DNA from: Segatella copri
Lineage (GTDB): Bacteria; Bacteroidota; Bacteroidia; Bacteroidales; Bacteroidaceae
Direction: 5' to 3'
Assembly (NCBI RefSeq): GCF_009495355.1
Contig: NZ_VZAD01000013.1
Location: forward strand, 98,645 to 162,644
Length of the DNA: 64,000 bases
The notes under the pieces were generated by a model, which saw only the letters and a list, made by a program, of their open reading frames with translations, was not told the origin of the DNA and did not search any database. A program made the translations under genes and the position numbers. Position 1 is the first letter of the stretch. Every line of letters starts with the position of its first letter. Positions 1-8,880 of the stretch are shown here, in pieces.

Positions 1-246
1 CCAATATTTCTCCATCACATTATCTGTCCAGACGCCAATAAACAAAGAACCAACGATCAATAAAAATGTAGCCACCAGCAACCCTATAGGAGAAAGAACA
101 TAATAAAGACCTATCCAAATGAGCAAAGCCAGGAAAGCTCCTGCTGTACCAGGTGCTTTAGGTACAAAGCCAGCGCCTAATCCTGTGGAAATAATTACAT
201 GAAGCCAAGGCGCTTCACCTAACTGTTTATTATTGTTATTACTCAT
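1..246 (-). CDS. pgpA: Phosphatidylglycerophosphatase A, N-terminal part (cut by window edge)
   Basis: The gene runs off the left edge; only the first 82 codons are present. PgpA removes the phosphate from phosphatidylglycerophosphate at the inner membrane to give phosphatidylglycerol. The visible part has the family's N-terminal signature GLGAGFVPKAPGTAGA (residues 22-37), followed by hydrophobic segments and the start of the region with conserved acidic residues. The start ATG lies one base after the stop of the small upstream gene, so the two are probably translated from one message. Identification rests on the signature; the catalytic acidic residues further on cannot be seen. Confidence 0.8.
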   Translation of the reverse strand, partial: MSNNNNKQLGEAPWLHVIISTGLGAGFVPKAPGTAGAFLALLIWIGLYYVLSPIGLLVATFLLIVGSLFIGVWTDNVMEKYW

Positions 247-247
247 A

Positions 248-412
248 TTATTTTCCAAACAATGCCTTCAGAAGCATCTTACCAATTTTTCTTTCCAATC
301 CAGCCTTTGAGGTTGGAATACCAGTCTCACGAGCAAACTTCTGTTTAGCTTGCGTGATACCTAAAGCCCGATTTAAGGAGAATGAAACTCCTGGTATTTT
401 AAACTTAGACAT
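248..412 (-). CDS. Small basic 54-residue protein, function unknown
   Basis: A short frame starting MSKFKIPGVSF and ending KALFGK. It is strongly basic (Lys/Arg-rich) with no signal peptide or membrane segment. Its stop codon is one base from the pgpA start, and it lies just downstream of the hairpin terminator that closes the Ca2+ ATPase unit, so it is likely the first gene of the pgpA transcript. The clean frame, tight coupling and non-random composition support a real gene. I do not recognise the family. Confidence 0.6.
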   Translation of the reverse strand: MSKFKIPGVSFSLNRALGITQAKQKFARETGIPTSKAGLERKIGKMLLKALFGK

Positions 413-436
413 ATCTTTATATATTTTAGAAATTGA

Positions 437-480
437 TAAAAAAAAGTTGCGCCTTCTATCTTAAAGAATAACGCAACTCC
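437..480 (-). terminator. Rho-independent terminator of the Ca2+ ATPase operon
   Basis: On the minus strand AGTTGCG (478-472) pairs with CGCAACT (451-445) and is followed directly by eight T. It lies 13 bases past the ATPase stop codon, so it ends the leftward transcript that begins near 8780. Confidence 0.75.
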
Positions 481-492
481 TTCTATTTTATT

Positions 493-3342
493 TTAGATTT
501 TCTTTAGCAAACTCCAAATTTCACGAATCCAAAGCACAAGTGAAGAACCAACGAAGATGATTACCCAATCCTCAAACTTCAAACCAGTTACATTGAAGAA
601 ATTCTGCAAACCAGGAATCTCTACCATAGCAATCTGACCAGCCAAAATGATAGTTGCAATAATCAACAAGCCCTTGCATCCCTTGAAATGAAGCGCACTC
701 TTACCTGTCTCAAATGCTCTTGCACAGAAGAGATAGAAGAAGTGAGTCATCACGAAGATGGTGAAGAATAAGGTCAACTCGTAAGGAGTAAGACCATCAG
801 ATGCACCTAACTGAACGTTGAGTAAATCTGTTAACTGCGTAATATTAGAATGTTCAAAGACATAAAGTAATACAAGAAGCAACACAAAGAAGAATCCACC
901 TACACCCAAGATGTTCTGATACATCGCCTTATTCAGGATAAAGGCATTTCTATCTCTTGGCTTATCTTTCATCACGCTCTCTGATGGAGGCAATGAAGCC
1001 AATGCCATTGCAGCAAAAGTATCCATAATCAAGTTTACCCAAAGCATCTGAGTTACGGTAAGCGGACTTTCCTCGCCCATAAATGCACCAAAAAGAACGA
1101 TAAAGCAAGCTGCCACATTCACTGTCAACTGGAAGAGCAAGAAACGTTGGATATTCTGATAGAGTGAACGTCCCCACATCACCGCCTTACCAATACTACT
1201 AAATGAGTTATCGATAATGGTAATATCAGATGCCTCCTTTGCTACAGAAGTACCATCACCCATAGACAAACCAACATGAGCAGCCTTCAAAGCAGGAGCA
1301 TCGTTGGTTCCGTCACCAGTAACAGCAACGACTTGGTTCTTTCTTTGCAAAGCCTCAACTAATCGTTTCTTATCCATTGGACGAGCACGAGAGATTATCT
1401 TCAAATCCAAGACTCTCTTATCCAACTCTTCGTCAGAAAGAGCAGCAAACTCTGGACCAGTAATAATATTCTTATCACCATCCTTTGCTGTCCACAGACC
1501 AATTTGACGACCGATTTCCTTAGCTGTACCAGGAGTATCACCAGTAACAATCTTCACATTGATACCGGCATTCATACATTCTGCTACGGCTGCAGGAACA
1601 TCCAGACGAACAGGGTCGCTGATAGCCACAACACCCATAAAGGTTAAATTATCAGCCACAACCTTACCATCCTTGAATATGTGAGCCTTACCATCAAGTA
1701 TTTGATAAGCAAAGCCGAGGGTACGCATAGCTTGGTTCTGATATTCAACCAACTGATTCTCAATATCGGTTTTAGAAACATTGTTCTCGATGTTCTTGCA
1801 CAAACCACTTACAATTTCAGGAGCACCCTTGACATAGAGAATTGTTTTGCCTTCAAACAAGGAAGACTTAACAATTGTTGCCATATACTTACGCTCTGTA
1901 GAGAAAGGCAACTCCTCCAAAACCTCAGCAGACTCACGCAGATTCAGATAATCAATGCCAGCCTTCTTGAGCCAAAGAAGCAAAGCACCCTCCGTAGGAT
2001 TGCCCAATACTTTTACAGCCTCAGCATCTGAATAATCCAAAGAAGCAGTTGAATTGACAGCGATACCTTCCTCAATCAACAGACTTTCCTTATCATTACC
2101 CAACGTCTGAGCAGAAAGACCATAGAAATTGGTATCATGCACTTGCATCTGATTCTGAGTCAAAGTACCAGTTTTATCGGTACAGATAACTGTCGTAGCA
2201 CCCATTGTCTCACAAGCATGCATTTTACGAACTAAGTTGTTGGTCTTCATCATTCGAGTCATACTATAAGCCAAGCTCAGAGTAACAGCCATTGGCAAAC
2301 CTTCTGGTACCGCAACAACCACAAGTGTTACTGCAATCATCAAGGTATCCAACGTATATGTAATCAACTTAGCTATTTGCTCACCCGGCATCAAAGTATC
2401 ATGGAAATAAACTACCATACCCATCAATATCACAAAATAGCCAATGATTGATGGAACAACTGCCTTCCAACTCCAGTCGTCAAACTTTTTTATAACCATC
2501 CAGAAGAATATAGTTGTAGGAATGGCCAAAGTCCAAACAATAGGATTCCAACCGAAGAACACCATCAATTTGAGAACGATAATAAGCGCAGCGAAGATAT
2601 AGCTCAACTTGGTAATCAAGTCTGCCAAACCATCCAACTGTTCATTTAATGGTGTGCGAACACTATCATCTATCTGTGCTGCCTCAAAGACTTTACCATT
2701 TTCCGTTTTGTCGCCAACTGCCAAAACTTTGAAAATACCATGACCTTCCATCACCTTTGTACCACGCATCACATGGTTAGAAGGGAATGTTGCATCCTTA
2801 TCAAACTCCTGTTCATGAATTGTCTTATGGCAAATAGGCTCGCCTGTCAAAGAAGACTCATCAACATTCAAGGTAACTGCCTCTAAAAGTTCACCATCAG
2901 CAGGAATCTCCTCACCAGTATTCAATACTACGATATCACCGACAACGACATCTTTCTTCTTGATAGAAGTTGTGTTCCCATTTCGGATTACTTCTACCAT
3001 TTCATCGTCATTGACTTGGTTGAGAACCGAGAACTGCTTATCAGCCTTTAACTCAAAGATAAATGCGATACCTGTGGCAAGCAAAATAGCCACAAAGATA
3101 CCAACTGGCTCAAAGAAAGTCTCCGCACCTTCATGCAATCCCCAAAACTCATAGCAAGAAATGCCGATTGACAACACTCCTGCTATCAACAAAATGATAA
3201 TGAGAGGGTCACCAAACTTCTCAAGGAATTGCTTCCATAGAGGTTCTTTCTCTGGTGGTGTCAAGACATTGACGCCATGTTTACTACGGCTTTCGAGCAC
3301 TTGGGCATCGGTTAAGCCTGTGTAATGATGTTTCTGTTCCAT
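493..3342 (-). CDS. Calcium-translocating P-type ATPase, PMCA type
   Basis: A 949-residue P-type ATPase predicted to export Ca2+ across the inner membrane. Visible motifs: actuator TGEP (166-169), transport-site PEGLP in M4 (346-350), phosphorylation site DKTGT (389-393) and hinge TGDGTNDAP in the P domain. The N-terminal cation-ATPase region and C-terminal transmembrane block fit the type II/PMCA class. Residues about 265-315, between M3 and M4, contain an extra hydrophobic stretch rich in Trp and Ile, longer than the usual loop. The start is 14 bases beyond the stop of the TPR/retropepsin gene, and a terminator follows, so it is the last gene of the 8736-to-493 transcript. The Ca2+ specificity is inferred from family similarity. 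Confidence 0.88.
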   Translation of the reverse strand: MEQKHHYTGLTDAQVLESRSKHGVNVLTPPEKEPLWKQFLEKFGDPLIIILLIAGVLSIGISCYEFWGLHEGAETFFEPVGIFVAILLATGIAFIFELKADKQFSVLNQVNDDEMVEVIRNGNTTSIKKKDVVVGDIVVLNTGEEIPADGELLEAVTLNVDESSLTGEPICHKTIHEQEFDKDATFPSNHVMRGTKVMEGHGIFKVLAVGDKTENGKVFEAAQIDDSVRTPLNEQLDGLADLITKLSYIFAALIIVLKLMVFFGWNPIVWTLAIPTTIFFWMVIKKFDDWSWKAVVPSIIGYFVILMGMVVYFHDTLMPGEQIAKLITYTLDTLMIAVTLVVVAVPEGLPMAVTLSLAYSMTRMMKTNNLVRKMHACETMGATTVICTDKTGTLTQNQMQVHDTNFYGLSAQTLGNDKESLLIEEGIAVNSTASLDYSDAEAVKVLGNPTEGALLLWLKKAGIDYLNLRESAEVLEELPFSTERKYMATIVKSSLFEGKTILYVKGAPEIVSGLCKNIENNVSKTDIENQLVEYQNQAMRTLGFAYQILDGKAHIFKDGKVVADNLTFMGVVAISDPVRLDVPAAVAECMNAGINVKIVTGDTPGTAKEIGRQIGLWTAKDGDKNIITGPEFAALSDEELDKRVLDLKIISRARPMDKKRLVEALQRKNQVVAVTGDGTNDAPALKAAHVGLSMGDGTSVAKEASDITIIDNSFSSIGKAVMWGRSLYQNIQRFLLFQLTVNVAACFIVLFGAFMGEESPLTVTQMLWVNLIMDTFAAMALASLPPSESVMKDKPRDRNAFILNKAMYQNILGVGGFFFVLLLVLLYVFEHSNITQLTDLLNVQLGASDGLTPYELTLFFTIFVMTHFFYLFCARAFETGKSALHFKGCKGLLIIATIILAGQIAMVEIPGLQNFFNVTGLKFEDWVIIFVGSSLVLWIREIWSLLKKI

Positions 3343-3356
3343 AATATAATTGTTTA

Positions 3357-5393
3357 TTATTTGATTTTCTGTTTATGTGTAATACGCAACACATTCTTCG
3401 TATTGTCTATTTCTATCTTTCCCAATTTACTTAGAACACTTTGACCAAGAAGCAAAGGGGCAGCCTGATTGCGAACAACAGAAGCCTTGATGTTATTCAT
3501 ATGTAAAGAACCGAGTTTTACATCCTTCAAATTGATGACCGTACCTTCAGTTATGTTTCCATCAGCAGTCTGATAGTTCTGCTTACCAATAATGTCTGTA
3601 GAAGACAAGAAGTCATTCTTTGCCATAAATGTAGCTTCAACAGAAGAAATCGAAACATCTGTTGCACCTGTATCAAAGATGAAATGCAAAGGCAAGCCGT
3701 TGATAGAACATTTTACCTTGCAAACGCCTGCATCCTTTGTAAAAGGCACTTCCTCCACCTTCAACTCGTATGCAGAATCATTTTCTTCATCAGATGCTAT
3801 TTCCTGTAGATGTTTCTCTTCATACTCATTTATCAAAGCCTTGAACTCCGCTGTGTTGCGGATATTGTCCAAGTCACGATCACACTTGATATGAGCGAAA
3901 TGTCTATAGCCATTCTCCAAAGACTGGCGAAGATAAGAAAGAGCCTTTTCTTTCTCCCCCATTATTGAATAGAGACAGGCAGCGTCATAGCTGTTTTCCT
4001 TTTTGTCTTTGTCCAAAATTTTATTCAAGATCTCTATCGCCTTGTCCTTTTGCCCAAGATAATAGTAAGCATAAAAAGAACTTTTTGTTTCTTCTGGAAT
4101 AGAATCCAAGCGAACGACTTGATTGAAATCAGCTTCAGCTTTTGTTGTTTCGCCCTTTAAGTGATACAAACGACCTCTAACCATATATAAATAAGCAGTG
4201 GTAGGTAGTAAGTTTATAGCCATCGTATAATCTTCCAATGCCCCTTCAATATCACCAAAATGATCTTTCATTGACCCTCTTAGTACATACCCAGCGCAAA
4301 CACCAGGATTCTTTGATATATAATCACCCATTACATTTATAGCCTCTTTTGAACGCCCTGCATTGTCCAATATGTCAGCCTTAAAGAAAATGTAATCTGT
4401 ATCTGTTGAATCCAAAGCTATAGCTTGGTTACAATACTCCAACGCCTTGTCATAATCACCCAAACCATTATAACAGACTGAAATTCTATATGCCGTTATA
4501 ACATTAGACTCTTGTTCTAAAGACTCCTTGTAATATGCTATTGCCTTATTAAACTTAGCTGCATTTTCATACGCTATACCCAAATAATAAGCCCAACTTT
4601 GCTCATTGGGTTCTTTTACTTTCTGGATCTTTAATCTCGCTACAGTTTGTTCAAAAGCAGAATCTGCCAATTGCTGCAATTCATAAAAAGCTTTTTCGTC
4701 ACGATCTATATTCAAAGCAGTCATCACATCCTCTATTGCTTGTTCGTATTTTTTCAAACCGATATAACTCTCCGCACGGCATGAATACGCAGAAGAATAA
4801 TTCCGCTCTAACTTGATGACATAATCAAATTGTTTGATGGCATCTTCATAACGTTTCTGCGCATTCGCATTTCTGCCAATACCCATATAGCCCATCACAT
4901 CACCAGCCTTCAAAGAAATCATCTTTTGATAATCCTTATCTGCCAAATCGTATTTCTTCAGTTCTTCATAGACTTGAGCTCTGTAATTATAAAAACGATC
5001 ATCATTAGGACTCACATTGATAGCCATATCATAATCTTTGAGAGCTTGAATCGTATCTTCCAAACTCAAATAAACCATGGCTCTTGTAGCATAAGCAAAA
5101 GACTTGAATTCTTTATCCTTTGCTGGAATTTTCTTCACAGCAATGTTGGCTGCTGTCAAAGCTCGTCCAAACTCTTCGTTATAGTTTCTCACCAAAGCTA
5201 TCCATGCAAAGGCATAGCCATTATCTGGATGCTCATTGATTTCCTTGTTCAGGTAATCAAGAGCCTCCTCTGCGTTATCATTATTGACAGCCTCTACACC
5301 CCGACTATAATTATAGCTATCAGGTCGCTTGATGTTATCAGCCAACATGGCTGAAGAACAGAACACTAAAATCGATAAGATAAATTGTCTCAT
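3357..5393 (-). CDS. Secreted TPR-repeat protein with C-terminal retropepsin-like aspartic protease domain
   Basis: A 678-residue protein with an N-terminal signal peptide (hydrophobic residues 4-18, ending SSAMLA). Residues about 30-500 are a chain of tetratricopeptide repeats, with recurring patterns such as A-Y-LG and YNKALEYCNQAI. The last 115 residues form a single-lobe aspartic protease of the retropepsin type: FDTGATDVSIS with the catalytic Asp-Thr-Gly, then a hydrophobic strand ending LLLGQSVLSKLG. Such a domain would act as a dimer. The predicted location is the periplasm or outer surface. It lies between the YbjN-like gene (5-base gap) and the Ca2+ ATPase (14-base gap), so it is co-transcribed with both. 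Substrate unknown. Confidence 0.82.
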   Translation of the reverse strand: MRQFILSILVFCSSAMLADNIKRPDSYNYSRGVEAVNNDNAEEALDYLNKEINEHPDNGYAFAWIALVRNYNEEFGRALTAANIAVKKIPAKDKEFKSFAYATRAMVYLSLEDTIQALKDYDMAINVSPNDDRFYNYRAQVYEELKKYDLADKDYQKMISLKAGDVMGYMGIGRNANAQKRYEDAIKQFDYVIKLERNYSSAYSCRAESYIGLKKYEQAIEDVMTALNIDRDEKAFYELQQLADSAFEQTVARLKIQKVKEPNEQSWAYYLGIAYENAAKFNKAIAYYKESLEQESNVITAYRISVCYNGLGDYDKALEYCNQAIALDSTDTDYIFFKADILDNAGRSKEAINVMGDYISKNPGVCAGYVLRGSMKDHFGDIEGALEDYTMAINLLPTTAYLYMVRGRLYHLKGETTKAEADFNQVVRLDSIPEETKSSFYAYYYLGQKDKAIEILNKILDKDKKENSYDAACLYSIMGEKEKALSYLRQSLENGYRHFAHIKCDRDLDNIRNTAEFKALINEYEEKHLQEIASDEENDSAYELKVEEVPFTKDAGVCKVKCSINGLPLHFIFDTGATDVSISSVEATFMAKNDFLSSTDIIGKQNYQTADGNITEGTVINLKDVKLGSLHMNNIKASVVRNQAAPLLLGQSVLSKLGKIEIDNTKNVLRITHKQKIK

Positions 5394-5398
5394 ATCAT

Positions 5399-6022
5399 TT
5401 ACTCTTTATTAGTTGTCACTTCATCTTCTCTTCTTAATCTATCCAACTCTTCCCTGAAACTACGCTGTACATCAAAGAATCCAGCCAACATCGCCGCCAG
5501 ATAATTTTCAATGTTTGGAATCTGCGGAACCAACAAGCACTGGCGCTTAGTATGAACAGCAAAACGTTGCCCTTCCTGGTCTATTGAATAGACCATTGTC
5601 AAGAAAGAATTGATATTTATCGTATTGATTGCTTTGCGGATATGGCATATATCATCAAAGTCATCCAAATCGACACTTCCCCACCAAGTATCCCATATTC
5701 CTATCATCAAACAATCCTTCCAAGTATCTATACGGAAATTTTCTCCTTGATAAGTGAAGAACATTGTATATTCATTCTCTTCGTCAAACTGCACTTCGCA
5801 GTTCAACTTACGCAAGATTTCTACACACAAGTCTCGTGTACTTATATTTTGGTTCTCTTTCATATCATTTTTGTTTAAAGGTAACACTTCTGCACTCACT
5901 GACATATTCGGTGCATTAGCAATGCTGTCCATTTCTTTTTCTGCTCTATCTTTCTTATTTTTGTAATTTAAGAAATAACAGAACAGGACTATTGTAATGA
6001 GTATTGATAAAAATTCTATCAT
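5399..6022 (-). CDS. Membrane-anchored protein, possibly YbjN-like fold
   Basis: 207 residues. Residues 1-20 form a single hydrophobic anchor (IEFLSILITIVLFCYFLNY) followed by a charged linker. The soluble part from about residue 65 starts with a Cys-Val-Glu-Ile-Leu-Arg helix and continues with alternating strands and a Trp/Asp-rich stretch, like the YbjN/type III chaperone-like superfamily. That assignment is tentative. The C-terminus is charged. It is five bases upstream of the TPR/retropepsin gene and inside the same leftward operon. No catalytic residues are evident; a binding or chaperone role is only a guess. Confidence 0.6.
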   Translation of the reverse strand: MIEFLSILITIVLFCYFLNYKNKKDRAEKEMDSIANAPNMSVSAEVLPLNKNDMKENQNISTRDLCVEILRKLNCEVQFDEENEYTMFFTYQGENFRIDTWKDCLMIGIWDTWWGSVDLDDFDDICHIRKAINTININSFLTMVYSIDQEGQRFAVHTKRQCLLVPQIPNIENYLAAMLAGFFDVQRSFREELDRLRREDEVTTNKE

Positions 6023-6059
6023 ATTAAAATATTTTTATTCCGAAATAAAAGACTATATT

Positions 6060-6500
6060 TTATTTACCCACGGCATTACCTTGTCCCAAACTATTCATTC
6101 TTGTAGATTCCAAAAGAGGGAGGTTACTTTCTGTCGGAATATAAATGACCGTCTTGTCACTCAAATCAGACTGCTGACGAACCCAAAGATACTGAATATA
6201 GGTTGGGGTTATGCTTCCATTTTCTATTTTAATTGCTTCAGCCGCACCTTTAGCTCTTTCAATCTCTGCCTGAGCATTGAGCTTTTCTGCTTCAAGATTA
6301 GCACGAGCTTCTTCTATTTTTATTTTACGGTTTTGTTCCGCCTTAGCAAACTCAGCCTTTCCTTCCATTTCTTGAGACCAGACATTATACCATGGACGAA
6401 CAAAAGCCATTACTACAAAAAAAGCAACTATGACACCCACGACTTTTACCACCAACTTGACAAGAGATGGAGTTATATTATAATTGTAATTTGCACTCAT
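6060..6500 (-). CDS. Membrane protein resembling the tail of SPFH/prohibitin proteins
   Basis: 146 residues. One transmembrane helix lies at about residues 13-36, followed by a charged coiled coil rich in Glu, Ala and Lys (about 47-93: AEFAKAEQNRKIKIEEARAN and a following AEIERAKGAAEAIKIENG segment). This pattern matches the C-terminal coiled coil of SPFH (band 7) proteins, which build membrane scaffolds, but the globular SPFH domain is absent. The final part has YIQYLWVRQQ and YIPTESNLPL, also typical of that tail. It is either a reduced SPFH protein or a convergent coiled-coil scaffold. Operon position is between the lipoprotein and the YbjN-like gene. Confidence 0.65.
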   Translation of the reverse strand: MSANYNYNITPSLVKLVVKVVGVIVAFFVVMAFVRPWYNVWSQEMEGKAEFAKAEQNRKIKIEEARANLEAEKLNAQAEIERAKGAAEAIKIENGSITPTYIQYLWVRQQSDLSDKTVIYIPTESNLPLLESTRMNSLGQGNAVGK

Positions 6501-6522
6501 TTTGTTTTAATTTAATTATTTG

Positions 6523-7080
6523 TCAGAAAATTTCATTTTCACTACTCTGCATCGTACTAAAGTTACCATTCTGTTGAGGTATCAACTCATAGTTAAGCCC
6601 TTGATAATCCAAAGTAACTTGCGAATCCTTAGAGAAAGACTCATTAGCTACAAAACCACCAGTATTTCCTCCTGCCATTTTTTTATTTGGATTCCAACCT
6701 CTTCCTCCATAAAAGAACACCTGATAAGTCCCATTAGGAATAGAAAACTCATAAGAATCTCCGGCTAAGATATAAGCATTTCGAACAATATTCCCATTAT
6801 GCTTAATGATTACGACCACGTCACATTCAGAATTTACAGAAGTAGAAACTGTTATTGTAGAGGAACTACCATACAAACTTGCATTATCATAAGGTACAGC
6901 ACCCGTTTGCAAATGATTATCGATGTAAGGATTATCCTCAACTGCAGATGTTACTGTAGATGAAGACCTATAAGCATCTTCATAATTACGGTTATTGGGA
7001 TTTGGTTTTGTCACATTGCCACAAGAGCTAAACAAAGTAGAAACCAATATCAAACCCAAAGTCATTTTTCTTAAATACAT
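6523..7080 (-). CDS. Lipoprotein of the ter-linked membrane operon
   Basis: 185 residues with a lipoprotein signal peptide: basic start, hydrophobic LGLILVSTLF, lipobox FSSC with the modified Cys at residue 20. The mature part begins with a disordered Asn/Ser/Thr-rich stretch. The C-terminal half is beta-rich, including VVVIIKHNGN, YEFSIPNGTYQVFFYGG and a following Gly/Asn-rich region, resembling a small beta-sandwich. It would be anchored to the outer or inner membrane facing the periplasm. Genes on both sides are in the same direction with short gaps (22 and 17 bases). Function unknown. Confidence 0.7.
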   Translation of the reverse strand: MYLRKMTLGLILVSTLFSSCGNVTKPNPNNRNYEDAYRSSSTVTSAVEDNPYIDNHLQTGAVPYDNASLYGSSSTITVSTSVNSECDVVVIIKHNGNIVRNAYILAGDSYEFSIPNGTYQVFFYGGRGWNPNKKMAGGNTGGFVANESFSKDSQVTLDYQGLNYELIPQQNGNFSTMQSSENEIF

Positions 7081-7097
7081 ATTTCTATTTTTACTTA

Positions 7098-8075
7098 TTA
7101 AACATTTATTTTAGTCTGCACTCTGTTGAAAGCCATATTAAATTGAGCCATTCTAACTTTCTCTGCCCCTACGATGGCCATTTCATAGTCACATTCTTTA
7201 TCTCCCATTTTGCTTGCTACGACAAAGAGTTCCAAGCTCATTAGCAATACAAAGAACACTGCATAAAATGCACCTGCAACTTTTCGGGTTGTTATGATAG
7301 AGACCATCGCTTCCAATTCCTCCAAGAATCCCACATTAGCCTGACATTCCTTTCGAGTATCTTCTTCAATGGTCAACTTTTTCTTTGTCCAGTCTCTTTC
7401 CTGTAAATCAAGTTGCTTTATCTTTTCATTATTGTCAACGACAATAGCTTGTTTGGGATTCGCCACTTGATTTGTAGTCACAGAAGGATTATTTACCGTT
7501 TTAATACTACCATTTACGACTAACTTAGCCTGACTGTTCGTAACCGATCTTTGAGTAATCCAAGGATGAGCATTTATATCAGCCTGCAACTCAGAATTTA
7601 CCTTATCCAAAGAATCTTTCTCTACACGAAGAGCATTCAATTTTCCATCAATCACTCCCACTCTCTTTTGAGTAAGGTCAGCCGTTTGTTGCTCAATCGT
7701 GTCTGCCATTTGCTTGTCTATGTCTTTTCCAAACATGGTCTGGTCAAAAATCGTAGAACCGACAACTGCCATTACGATAGCTATCACCAATCTGAAAGTT
7801 GCTAACATCTTTGTTGGATGTATCGCCAAAAGTATCTGTCTCTCTATCATTACTATGATTGTCACAAACACCATAGAAACCAAAGCACATCCCCAAACAG
7901 GAAGACCTATATATCTTTGAGCGAAACAGAAACCAATGATACTCCAAACTATCATCAGGATAAGTAACGCAGAAGTATATTTATTCAGCTGACTTTTACT
8001 TGCCTCAGAACACTGTCCTAAAACATTTTCATTCCAACCTGTCAATTTACAACCAAACTTTATCCACCAACTCAT
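7098..8075 (-). CDS. DUF4407 family membrane protein
   Basis: 325 residues. The start MSWWIKFGCKLTGWNE and following helix are typical of DUF4407. Three transmembrane helices lie in the first 115 residues, a long charged coiled-coil region (about 120-250) comes next, and a final transmembrane helix lies near 265-290 (FYAVFFVLLMSLELFVVAS). The arrangement suggests a membrane protein with a large loop that could sense or transmit stress. No enzyme motif is visible. It is the second gene of the 8736-to-493 operon. The family assignment is from recognition, and no biochemical role is established. Confidence 0.8.
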   Translation of the reverse strand: MSWWIKFGCKLTGWNENVLGQCSEASKSQLNKYTSALLILMIVWSIIGFCFAQRYIGLPVWGCALVSMVFVTIIVMIERQILLAIHPTKMLATFRLVIAIVMAVVGSTIFDQTMFGKDIDKQMADTIEQQTADLTQKRVGVIDGKLNALRVEKDSLDKVNSELQADINAHPWITQRSVTNSQAKLVVNGSIKTVNNPSVTTNQVANPKQAIVVDNNEKIKQLDLQERDWTKKKLTIEEDTRKECQANVGFLEELEAMVSIITTRKVAGAFYAVFFVLLMSLELFVVASKMGDKECDYEMAIVGAEKVRMAQFNMAFNRVQTKINV

Positions 8076-8103
8076 AAGGCATTCATTTTAATAGTTCGAC
8101 ATA

Positions 8104-8736
8104 TTAAGAAGCAATAGCTTGTTGTACAGCACCAACATTAGCGTTTGGCATCTGCGGCATTTTAGCCTTTACATTGGAGCCACTCATTGCTATAGTTGCA
8201 ATTCCTCTCAAGAAGCCACAATCATACGACTGCAATGGAATTGATGCTTCATTTGCATTGTTTCTAAAATCAGCTTCCATCTCTCTCAACTCTTCTTTAT
8301 GAGCATTAATCAATGACATAGTCTTTTCGATTTCAGCAACGGTGGTCAACAAACCTGCAGCATTGCAATTGTCAATACGAACCTGCAAGTCTTGCTTCAT
8401 TACATCATAGTTGAGGTTGATTTCCCTGAACACCATGAGTATCTTATTGCGAATGAGACTCATATTTAAATCACGAAAAGCCAAGTCACTCTTAACCATT
8501 GCATCAGCAAAGCCCTTATCCTCAAAGTTTTTATGAAGATAACCATAGATAACATCTATTGGCCAGCCTGTAGCATAAGAAACCATCAAAGGCTTGTTTC
8601 CTGCCGAAGTCTCTTCCTTGACAGGTGTAACACTTGCAACTTCTTCCTTTGCATCTGAAGGCTCTACCACTGGAAGTGATACGGTAGCTGCGCTCTCGTT
8701 GTCACTTTTCTTGTTGAAGATATTAAAGATTCCCAT
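8104..8736 (-). CDS. Cytosolic protein of unknown family, first gene of the membrane module
   Basis: 210 residues. It starts MGIFNIFNKK, continues with a disordered acidic region (about 11-45), then a helical domain (about 50-165) with coiled-coil-like heptads (for example MSLINAHKEELREMEADFR). The end is Ala/Met/Pro-rich with MPQMPNANVG. No signal peptide or membrane segment. A -7 box lies 42-49 bases upstream on the minus strand, so it heads the operon that ends with the Ca2+ ATPase. I do not recognise the family. Context suggests a soluble partner of the DUF4407 and SPFH-like membrane proteins. Confidence 0.65.
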   Translation of the reverse strand: MGIFNIFNKKSDNESAATVSLPVVEPSDAKEEVASVTPVKEETSAGNKPLMVSYATGWPIDVIYGYLHKNFEDKGFADAMVKSDLAFRDLNMSLIRNKILMVFREINLNYDVMKQDLQVRIDNCNAAGLLTTVAEIEKTMSLINAHKEELREMEADFRNNANEASIPLQSYDCGFLRGIATIAMSGSNVKAKMPQMPNANVGAVQQAIAS

Positions 8737-8777
8737 AATCTTAAAGTTTTAATTGTTATTACTTTTATTTTCTGGTG

Positions 8778-8785
8778 CAAAAGTA
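8778..8785 (-). promoter_or_regulatory. Putative -7 box of the second ter-linked operon
   Basis: TACTTTTG on the minus strand, matching the Bacteroidota -7 consensus TAnnTTTG, 42 bases upstream of the 8736 start. The 144-base gap 8737-8880 holds no gene and no obvious hairpin, so read-through from the upstream ter operon is also possible. Confidence 0.55.
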
Positions 8786-8880
8786 TAGCTTTTCTTTCAA
8801 TAAGACCGAGAATCCCCAACGTTACACCCACGATATACTCTTAGGTACTCATATTTGCTTGCAAGGTTATAATACCATCA

